A stretch of 5,799 bases of DNA from positions 1 to 5,799 of the forward strand of contig CAMZKZ010000008.1 of the NCBI GenBank assembly GCA_947311645.1, in the 5' to 3' direction. Below the pieces are notes generated by a model that worked only from the letters and a program-made list of their open reading frames with translations, did not search any database and had not been told where the DNA came from. Position 1 is the stretch's first letter, and every line of letters begins with the position of its first letter. Origin of the DNA: an uncultured Candidatus Altimarinota bacterium (GTDB lineage Bacteria; Patescibacteriota; Gracilibacteria; CAIRYL01). This document shows, piece by piece, positions 1 through 5,408 of the stretch. Position numbers and translations under genes: made by a program.

Positions 1-258
1 ACAAAAGTAAAACCAAATGGTGTGTTATCTAATCTTGATAATTTCAAAGGTATTGCTGATGGTTTTAATGATAATCTAAAAGTAATACCAGTACCTCAAA
101 ATAAACGTATTCTGCGACAGCGTATACTAGAGAATAAAGCTAAGAAGCCTTTAACTCTTAAAGAAAGATCAGGTAAAATCACTAGTCAGCTGCAACAGGT
201 TGTAGATAGTAGTGGCGATATTCGGCGAGGGGAACTGCAAAAAAAGCTCAGGAGATAA
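1..258 (+). CDS. 3' end of an unrecognised basic protein (5' truncated)
   Basis: The frame is open from the first base of the window to a TAA at 256-258, giving 85 residues. A GTG at 22 could be read as a start, but the frame continues upstream of it with no stop, so this is more likely the C-terminal part of a longer protein. What can be seen is a soluble, charged sequence with no membrane segment, no signal peptide and no cysteine. It is rich in Lys, Arg, Asn and Gln, and its last 15 or so residues are strongly basic (ending KKLRR). I recognise no domain or catalytic motif, so no function is offered. The gene runs convergently towards the transferase gene at 325-1356, with a 66-base gap and no obvious hairpin terminator between them. 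That the frame is coding is supported by its lack of stops in AT-rich DNA, but it is short, so certainty is moderate. Confidence 0.6.
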   Translation, partial: TKVKPNGVLSNLDNFKGIADGFNDNLKVIPVPQNKRILRQRILENKAKKPLTLKERSGKITSQLQQVVDSSGDIRRGELQKKLRR

Positions 259-324
259 ATAAAAATTTGGGAGGGGGAGGGATAGTTTTTACTACTGGGC
301 CACATCGTCGTTAGGTTTACATAT
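259..324. other. Convergent intergenic spacer with G-rich purine run
   Basis: This spacer separates the stop codons of two converging genes. It contains a purine run at 269-281 with three G-tracts (3, 5 and 3 Gs separated by single As), followed by a stretch at about 295-315 that is clearly richer in G+C than its surroundings. A short TAGT/ACTA stem with a TTTT loop lies at 283-294, but at four base pairs it is too weak to call a terminator. A TTAGG (311-315) / CCTAA (337-341) pairing spans the end of the transferase gene and is also weak. No convincing rho-independent terminator is seen for either gene. Confidence 0.4.
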
Positions 325-1356
325 TTAATACACCTTCCTAAAAAACAAAAATATAAAAAAACTACAAATAATTAAACTTAATTTTTCAAGTGTATCTAAA
401 AATAAAACAGAAATTCCAAGAAAAAGAGAGGTACAAAAATAGAGTAAAAAAATATGAAACTCTTTCCAGTTTTTTTTGAGTAAATGGTCATGCAAATGTT
501 TTCCGTCTCCACCTTTCAGTGGAGACTTTTTTTCTATAATACGAGAAAACACAACATAAATACTGTCAAAAATAGGAATGCTCATTGCAATTAATAGTGT
601 TGCCATTTTTCCACCAGAAAAAAGAGAAAAAATAGCTAAACAAAAGCCTATTGTCATAGATCCGCTATCTCCTAAAATAAAACGAGTTTTTCCAATATTT
701 ACAAAAATAAAAGGAAATAATAATGCAAAAAATACAAAACAAAGAATGCCTAATTCACTTTGATTTACAAGTGGTAAAAACGATAAAAGCCCTAAACTTA
801 ACGAAGCCATAATTCCAGAACTTAATGTTAAGTTTGGAATTCCATCAGACCAATTTGTTGCATTTATAAATCCTATAATCCAAAAAAATGTAATACTTCC
901 TCCAATAAGTGCTGATGCATGAAAGTTTACAGAAGAATCGGTATAAAGCGATGCAAATGGGTTTGTGATAAATTCAATATATGTTCCAGTATTAATTACA
1001 ATAAGAGCAGAAATCGATTGTACAATAAGCCGTATTTTGGGTGAAATTTGCTTTCTATCATCTATGAAAGAAATAGTTGTAAGAAGCGTGAGTGCTGTTA
1101 AAAATCCATATATTTGTGTTTTATATGGGGAAAATTCTGGTAAAATATGCGTAAGAAATAATGTGAATACAATGAATAAAATAGCAATATTTATGCCTGC
1201 AGGGTACGGAATTTTTTCTCTTGTGAGTCCATATCGTTCTGGAAAGTCGAGTAACCCTATTTTAGGAAAAAGAAAAAGAGTGGTAAATACTCCCAGTATC
1301 CCAGCTCCAAATCCTAAAAAAACAATGGTTATGATATATGTAGGAATTTCTATCAT
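325..1356 (-). CDS. Polyprenyl-phosphate sugar-1-phosphate transferase, WecA/TagO/MraY family (glycosyltransferase family 4)
   Basis: This 343-residue integral membrane enzyme should transfer a sugar-1-phosphate (often GlcNAc-1-P or a relative) from a UDP-sugar to undecaprenyl phosphate on the cytoplasmic face. That is the first membrane step of a cell-wall or surface polysaccharide. About ten hydrophobic segments are visible, the first at residues 7-30. The family motifs occur in order: YPAG near 51-54, the metal-binding DD pair at 99-100, NATNWSDG at 165-172 (family form NxxNxxDG), GDSGSM at 229-234, PIFD at 261-264, and a His-rich loop KHLHDHLL at 286-293. In WecA/TagO proteins that loop usually reads HxHHRL; here an Asp replaces one His. 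Length is normal for WecA/TagO enzymes. The DSGS and NxxNxxDG motifs and the His loop favour the WecA/TagO branch over true MraY, but the acceptor product cannot be fixed from sequence. The ATG at 1354-1356 sits just before the first membrane segment and has no Shine-Dalgarno sequence. It is divergent from the ftsE-like gene and probably monocistronic within this window. Confidence 0.9.
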   Translation of the reverse strand: MIEIPTYIITIVFLGFGAGILGVFTTLFLFPKIGLLDFPERYGLTREKIPYPAGINIAILFIVFTLFLTHILPEFSPYKTQIYGFLTALTLLTTISFIDDRKQISPKIRLIVQSISALIVINTGTYIEFITNPFASLYTDSSVNFHASALIGGSITFFWIIGFINATNWSDGIPNLTLSSGIMASLSLGLLSFLPLVNQSELGILCFVFFALLFPFIFVNIGKTRFILGDSGSMTIGFCLAIFSLFSGGKMATLLIAMSIPIFDSIYVVFSRIIEKKSPLKGGDGKHLHDHLLKKNWKEFHIFLLYFCTSLFLGISVLFLDTLEKLSLIICSFFIFLFFRKVY

Positions 1357-1446
1357 CTGATTTTTTGCGTGAAAGATGCGTAAAATGTGTATCTAGTGTA
1401 AGCTAGAAATAAAAAAAAATATACTAAAAAAATATATACACTTTTT
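1357..1446. promoter_or_regulatory. Divergent promoter region between transferase and ftsE-like genes
   Basis: These 90 bases must carry the promoters of both flanking genes. For the rightward gene, TATACT at 1420-1425 is a good -10 candidate but has no good -35 (TGTAAG at 17-bp spacing is poor). A second -10-like TATACA at 1435-1440 ends six bases before the ATG and would give a leaderless or nearly leaderless mRNA. For the leftward gene, TACACT (minus strand, 1400 to 1395) is a weak -10 candidate. A small inverted repeat, TCTAG at 1392-1396 and CTAGA at 1403-1407, lies between the candidates. Two TGCGT copies at 1366-1370 and 1377-1381 are 11 bp apart. Any of these could bind a regulator; none is proven. 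Confidence 0.45.
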
Positions 1447-2148
1447 ATGATTACATTTTCTAATATTTATAAAAGTTTTGATGGGTATCCTTTGCTTCAG
1501 GGTATTAATTTTGAAGTAAAGCAAGGAGAAATGGCATGCTTAATTGGACAAAGTGGAGTGGGGAAATCAACATTGATTCATATGGTTATTGCAGCACAGT
1601 CTGCTGATTCAGGAGATGTAATTGTAAAAGGGCGACATATTTCACAATTATTGGCAGGAAGTAATGAAGACTTACAAAAATTTCGAAGAGAAGTTGGGTT
1701 TGTATTTCAAGATTATAAATTGCTTGAAAATAAAACGGTATTTGAAAATGTTGCCTTTGCGTTAGAGGTTATAAATTTCGATAAAAATTTTATTGCACAA
1801 CAGGTGATGATAGCATTGGAAAATGTAGGAATGGTAGAAGTAAAAGATAGGTATCCGGTGCATTTATCAGGAGGAGAAAAGCAAAGAGTTGCAATAGCAC
1901 GAGCCATTGTACATGCTCCCGATTTACTTATTGCTGATGAACCAACAGGAAATTTAGATCCAGAAAATACATCTTCAATAGCAAAGGTCTTAAAAAATTT
2001 GAATAAAAATCACGGAACAACTATTTTACTTACAACACATAATCCATCTTTTGTAAAAGAACTCGCACCTCGAATCTTATTGGTTGAGCAGGGAAAAATC
2101 GCCAAAGATTTACCAGTAGGAACACTTTTTCCAAATTATGAATATTAG
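1447..2148 (+). CDS. ftsE: FtsE-like ABC transporter ATPase (cell division)
   Basis: This 233-residue cytoplasmic ABC ATPase has the usual FtsE length. In division, FtsE dimers bind the membrane protein FtsX and use ATP to switch on peptidoglycan hydrolases at the septum. All nucleotide-binding motifs are intact: Walker A GQSGVGKS at 34-41, Q-loop Gln88 in VFQDYKLL, signature LSGGE at 140-144, Walker B LLIADE at 160-165 with catalytic Glu165, D-loop NLD at 169-171, and switch His198 in TTHN. The segment after the Q-loop (DYKLLENKTVFENVAFAL, 89-106) closely resembles FtsE and separates it from most other importer and exporter ATPases. The nearest alternative is a LolD/MacB-type ATPase. The ATG at 1447 has no Shine-Dalgarno sequence, but no earlier in-family start is needed. 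The oddity is the absence of ftsX, which normally follows directly; instead a LysM-SLT hydrolase gene begins 50 bases downstream on the same strand. Confidence 0.85.
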   Translation: MITFSNIYKSFDGYPLLQGINFEVKQGEMACLIGQSGVGKSTLIHMVIAAQSADSGDVIVKGRHISQLLAGSNEDLQKFRREVGFVFQDYKLLENKTVFENVAFALEVINFDKNFIAQQVMIALENVGMVEVKDRYPVHLSGGEKQRVAIARAIVHAPDLLIADEPTGNLDPENTSSIAKVLKNLNKNHGTTILLTTHNPSFVKELAPRILLVEQGKIAKDLPVGTLFPNYEY

Positions 2149-2194
2149 TTGCGTTTTGCGATAGTTTATAGTAGTATTATATGAATTAATATTA

Positions 2195-2200
2195 TATAAT
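2195..2200 (+). promoter_or_regulatory. Perfect -10 hexamer TATAAT before the LysM-SLT gene
   Basis: TATAAT matches the sigma-70 -10 consensus exactly. The best -35 candidate at 17-bp spacing (TAGTAT, 2172-2177) matches TTGACA at only three positions. Transcription would begin near 2207, which would exclude the ATG at 2199 and favour the ATG at 2211 with a very short leader. Such hexamers arise often in AT-rich DNA, so the call is tentative. The hexamer is also part of an AT-only inverted repeat, ATTATAT at 2176-2182 against ATATAAT at 2194-2200. Confidence 0.35.
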
Positions 2201-3107
2201 GCTATGTTTTATGGGGGAAATAGAGAAAAAACATAAGACTGCAGATAAATGTGAAAAGCTATCTTTTTCAAAAATTCAAAAATTAAAAGCAGAAGACTTG
2301 AGGACATGTAAAAAATCTGTTCAACAAGATTTAGCAGCATGTAGGAAAAATGTAAATAAAGTGAGGAGGCATACAGTGCGTGGAGGAGATACTCTTGCAA
2401 GAATTCTTGGAACTCAAGTTTTTTATAATAAGCGTATTTATTTAAATAAAAAAAATTTAGGATTCCAACCTGAATATAAATTAAAATTAGGAGATATGCT
2501 CAGTATAAAAGGGAATGCATGTTCAGATAAAATAGAGATTACTCTTAAGCGAGATCCTATCTTAAAAATTGCCATAGAGGTTGGAAAAAGAGTATATGAA
2601 CTTCCAAAAAAAGATTTACAAATTGCACAACAAACGATTCCTAAAATTTCAGAAGGGATATTTTCATATGCTGAGATTATGGCACTTGCAGCAAAAGAAA
2701 GTCGAATGGTGTCGACTCTAAAAGATGGACTTACACAGTTTCTTCCTCAGTTTCGTCCAAAAAGTGATGAAAGAAAATTAAGTGGTGCAGCGTCGATACA
2801 AAAAGGTGTCTTGCGTGATTTAGAAGATACAACTATTCATCTTACAAAATATTACAAAGGGTTAGAAGGATTATATAACAATCCACAGAATAAACAGATA
2901 AGAGCTTCTGTAAAAAAGTATCATCTTACGATGAAAGAATTGGCGATTACTGCGTATAATCGGGGGTATCAAAATGTTATTAATATCCTTGCAAAAGGAA
3001 AGGATCCGCGAGTAGCAGGCTTGCCGAGTTATCATAAATATTATGCACGAGATATTTTACGGCTTGCAATGAATGATACTTTTCTAAAGATACTGAAGAA
3101 AAAATAA
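2199..3107 (+). CDS. LysM-domain, SLT-like lytic transglycosylase (putative peptidoglycan hydrolase)
   Basis: This 302-residue protein joins a peptidoglycan-binding LysM module to a lysozyme-like domain. The LysM covers about 57-104: HTVRGGDTL at 58-66, an Asn at 83, then KLGDMLSI at 96-103. The C-terminal part carries SLT (Slt70-type) marks in the right order: catalytic Glu167 in AAKESRM, GLTQFLP at 177-183 in place of the usual GLMQxxP, and TAYNRG at 251-256 in place of AYNAG. The predicted role is cleavage of the MurNAc-GlcNAc bond with formation of 1,6-anhydro-MurNAc. The N-terminal 55 residues are Lys-rich with Cys at 3, 18, 37 and 48, and show no hydrophobic signal peptide or anchor. 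An in-frame TAA at 2187-2189 rules out an upstream extension. A second ATG at 2211 (Met5) fits the upstream -10 element better and is the likelier start. The gene lies 50 bases after ftsE on the same strand and ends 11 bases from the converging recG stop. The SLT call rests on short motifs and is less sure than the LysM. Confidence 0.75.
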   Translation: MLCFMGEIEKKHKTADKCEKLSFSKIQKLKAEDLRTCKKSVQQDLAACRKNVNKVRRHTVRGGDTLARILGTQVFYNKRIYLNKKNLGFQPEYKLKLGDMLSIKGNACSDKIEITLKRDPILKIAIEVGKRVYELPKKDLQIAQQTIPKISEGIFSYAEIMALAAKESRMVSTLKDGLTQFLPQFRPKSDERKLSGAASIQKGVLRDLEDTTIHLTKYYKGLEGLYNNPQNKQIRASVKKYHLTMKELAITAYNRGYQNVINILAKGKDPRVAGLPSYHKYYARDILRLAMNDTFLKILKKK

Positions 3108-3118
3108 GATTCTGTATA

Positions 3119-5308
3119 TTATTGCGATACCATACTTTTTTTTCGTGCTTCTACCGCATCTTTTAATGGTAAATGACTTTCTAAAGAGTCTCCTGATTGA
3201 ATAAATTCTTCGGCAGATTCTTTTGCATCAATTATTTTTCGTCCGTCCATTAAATTTGCCATTTTTAGATCTGGTATTCCACTTTGTTTTAATCCAAAAA
3301 TTTCTCCAGTTCCTCTTATTTTCATATCCATTTCAGCAAGTTCAAATCCATTTTGTGTTGTTTCCATTGCTGATAATCGTTCATTTCTATAACTTTTTGT
3401 ATGGAGTAAAAAACAATATGATTTATGATTTCCTCGTCCTACTCGTCCACGAAATTGGTGTAATTGAGACAGACCAAATCGTTCTGCTCCTTCAATAACC
3501 ATGACTGTTGCATTTGGCACATCGACACCAACTTCTACAACAGAAGTTGCAACTAAAATGTTGTATTTTTTGTTTTTAAAATCGAGCATTATTGCATCTT
3601 TTTCTTTGGGTTTCATTTTTCCATGCAAAATTGCAACTTTTCTGTGTGGAAAAATATGTGTACTGAGTCGTATAAATTCTTCTTCAACACTTCGTAAATC
3701 TTCAAATCCTTCGCTTTCAGAGGTTTCTACGAGAGGACAAATAACAAATGCTTGTCGTCCTTTCTCAATTTGGTCGTCTATAAAAAGTTCGATAGTTCTT
3801 CGTCCAGATTCTGTAATAACTTTTGTTTCAATTTCTTGTCGTCCAGGTGGTAATTCGTTTAATACAGATAAATCCATGTCTCCAAATGCAATAATTGCAA
3901 GACTTCGAGGGATAGGGGTTGCAGACATTTGTAAAAAATGTGGAGATGCTTTTTGTAATAATTTTTCTCTTTGCATCACTCCAAATCGATGCTGTTCGTC
4001 TACAATAGCCAGTCCTAAATGATGAAATACAACAGGGTCTTCGAGTAGTGCATGAGTTCCTGCTAAAATTTGAATCTGATTTGTTCGAAGTCTTTCCAAT
4101 ATATTTTCTCTTTTTTTCCCTTTTATAGAGCCAGATAAAAATTCGGTTTGTATTCCTTCACTCTCTTCGCATTCAAAAAGTGTGGTATTTTCATTGTTTT
4201 TGTTATCTGTATTCTCTTTGCTGTTCTTGCTATTTTCTTTTGTTGTAATGCTATACTTTTTAAAAAAGTTTTGTTTTTCTGCTTCTGTTATAAATTTTTG
4301 AATTCCAAGAAAAAGTTGTTTTGCTAAAATTTCGGTTGGGGCAATAATACAGGCTTGGTATCCTTGTAAAATAATTGGTAAAATTGCACACATCGCAACG
4401 AGTGTTTTTCCACTTCCTACATCTCCTTCTAAAAGTCGTTGCATCGGAACAGATTTTTCGTAGTCTTTTAAGATTTCAAAAATTGCAATTTTTTGTGCAT
4501 TGGTTGGGGTAAAAGGCAGTGTTGTAAAAAAATCTTTCATGAGTTCTGCATTGAGTGGTATAGGCTCAACTCCAGAAGTATGTTGTATGTTTTGTATATG
4601 CTGTTTTTTATATAATGAGACTAATTGCAATACAAATAATTCTTCGAATGCAAGTGATTCTTGTGCTTTTTGTAAAGAAATTTTGTCTTTTGGATAATGC
4701 AAAATGAGTAATGCTTCTTTTTTATGCAGTAAATTATATTTTTCTAAAAAATGAGTTGGAACAACATTCGGAATATTTATATTTCCATTTTTAATTTGCG
4801 GAAGAAGTTCTTCGTGTATTTTTCTAAAAAACCATTTTTCTGTAATAAATGAAAGAGTTGGGTAGATCGGAAATAATCCTTCTGATGATTCTCCAGTGTA
4901 TTTTTGAACATTTGGTGTTTGGAGGCTAATTTTCCCATAGCTGAGTTTTGCTTTTGCAGAAATCATTACTTTTTGGTGGAGGGGGAGTGTTTTGTCTATT
5001 CCTCTCGCATTAAACCAAACGCATTCTATTATTTTTTTTGAAGTGTTTTCTCTAAATTGTGCTTTTACCAATAAAAAATTGTTTCGTGTTTTTTCTGTAC
5101 GAACAGATATAAATTCTCCTAATAAAATATTTTTTTGATCTGCTCTAATATTCGCAAAATCTGTAAAGTGTGATCTATCTTCGTATTCGCGTGGAAAATG
5201 TGAAAGTAAGTCTTGAACCGTTACAATATTATTTTTCTGTAATTCATCATAGTGTTTTTTTGCCATTTTTATCACTTTATCCAATGGTGTAAGCAGTGTG
5301 TGATGCAT
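3119..5308 (-). CDS. recG: ATP-dependent DNA helicase RecG
   Basis: RecG is a cytoplasmic superfamily 2 helicase that remodels stalled replication forks and branch-migrates Holliday junctions. The 729 residues follow the family plan: an N-terminal region with an OB-fold wedge domain at about 60-140, helicase domain 1, helicase domain 2, and the RecG C-terminal module. Visible motifs are Walker A GDVGSGKT at 295-302, motif Ia PTEILAKQ at 324-331, GTHALL at 417-422, DEQH at 437-440, SATPIPRS at 462-469, VATSVVEVGVDVPNA at 586-600, and HQFRGRVGRG at 617-626. The conserved tail element KIRGTGEIFGLKQSG lies at 663-677. The protein is somewhat longer than E. coli RecG (693), mainly because of a hydrophilic insertion at about 345-388. 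The ATG at 5306-5308 has no Shine-Dalgarno sequence; on the coding strand it is preceded by a C-run. The upstream S74 gene is on the same strand but separated by a strong terminator, so recG probably has its own promoter. Confidence 0.97.
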   Translation of the reverse strand: MHHTLLTPLDKVIKMAKKHYDELQKNNIVTVQDLLSHFPREYEDRSHFTDFANIRADQKNILLGEFISVRTEKTRNNFLLVKAQFRENTSKKIIECVWFNARGIDKTLPLHQKVMISAKAKLSYGKISLQTPNVQKYTGESSEGLFPIYPTLSFITEKWFFRKIHEELLPQIKNGNINIPNVVPTHFLEKYNLLHKKEALLILHYPKDKISLQKAQESLAFEELFVLQLVSLYKKQHIQNIQHTSGVEPIPLNAELMKDFFTTLPFTPTNAQKIAIFEILKDYEKSVPMQRLLEGDVGSGKTLVAMCAILPIILQGYQACIIAPTEILAKQLFLGIQKFITEAEKQNFFKKYSITTKENSKNSKENTDNKNNENTTLFECEESEGIQTEFLSGSIKGKKRENILERLRTNQIQILAGTHALLEDPVVFHHLGLAIVDEQHRFGVMQREKLLQKASPHFLQMSATPIPRSLAIIAFGDMDLSVLNELPPGRQEIETKVITESGRRTIELFIDDQIEKGRQAFVICPLVETSESEGFEDLRSVEEEFIRLSTHIFPHRKVAILHGKMKPKEKDAIMLDFKNKKYNILVATSVVEVGVDVPNATVMVIEGAERFGLSQLHQFRGRVGRGNHKSYCFLLHTKSYRNERLSAMETTQNGFELAEMDMKIRGTGEIFGLKQSGIPDLKMANLMDGRKIIDAKESAEEFIQSGDSLESHLPLKDAVEARKKSMVSQ

Positions 5309-5325
5309 GAAAAATAAGGGGGGAA

Positions 5326-5340
5326 AGTATATGTATTCTA
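5326..5340 (-). promoter_or_regulatory. Candidate recG -10 elements
   Basis: Reading the minus strand, TAGAAT (5340 to 5335) and TATACT (5331 to 5326) each match the -10 consensus at five of six positions. They lie in the only free DNA between the terminator hairpin and the recG start. TATACT would give a leader of about ten bases before the ATG at 5308. No good -35 is visible at normal spacing, because that position falls inside the hairpin. The call rests on position and the -10 match only. Confidence 0.35.
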
Positions 5341-5342
5341 AT

Positions 5343-5385
5343 AAAAAACACTCATAGTCTCTATTATAGAGTATGAGTGTTTTTT
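5343..5385. terminator. Bidirectional rho-independent terminator
   Basis: A 14-bp perfect inverted repeat pairs 5343-5356 (six As then CACTCATA) with 5372-5385 (TATGAGTG then six Ts). Inside it a second 5-bp stem, CTCTA at 5359-5363 with TAGAG at 5367-5371, closes on a three-base loop, leaving a two-base GT bulge. The A-run on one side and T-run on the other give a U-tract in either direction. It lies 23 bases past the stop of the leftward S74 gene, whose transcription it should end, and so insulates recG from that gene. Confidence 0.88.
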
Positions 5386-5408
5386 TAATAAAAATAAATA
5401 TGAAGTTT

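Noticed and set aside
22..24. GTG as the start of the left-edge gene
   Set aside because: The frame is open all the way to base 1 and no Shine-Dalgarno or promoter is seen, so a truncated longer gene is more likely.
269..281. Canonical three-layer G-quadruplex
   Set aside because: Only three tracts of three or more Gs are present; four are needed, so at best a weaker two-layer form is possible.
310..341. TTAGG/CCTAA hairpin as a terminator
   Set aside because: The stem is only five pairs with a loop of about 21 bases and overlaps the coding end of the transferase gene.
965..1360. 131-codon open frame on the plus strand
   Set aside because: It lies antisense within the transferase gene, which has all family motifs; its translation shows no recognisable domain.
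1447..3107. Alternative genetic code (UGA as Gly or Trp)
   Set aside because: The intact genes are of full family length with ordinary GGN Gly and TGG Trp codons and no in-frame TGA; lack of TGA as a stop in six genes is compatible with AT bias.
3501..4022. 173-codon open frame on the plus strand
   Set aside because: It is antisense to the conserved helicase core of recG, and its composition is that of a shadow frame.
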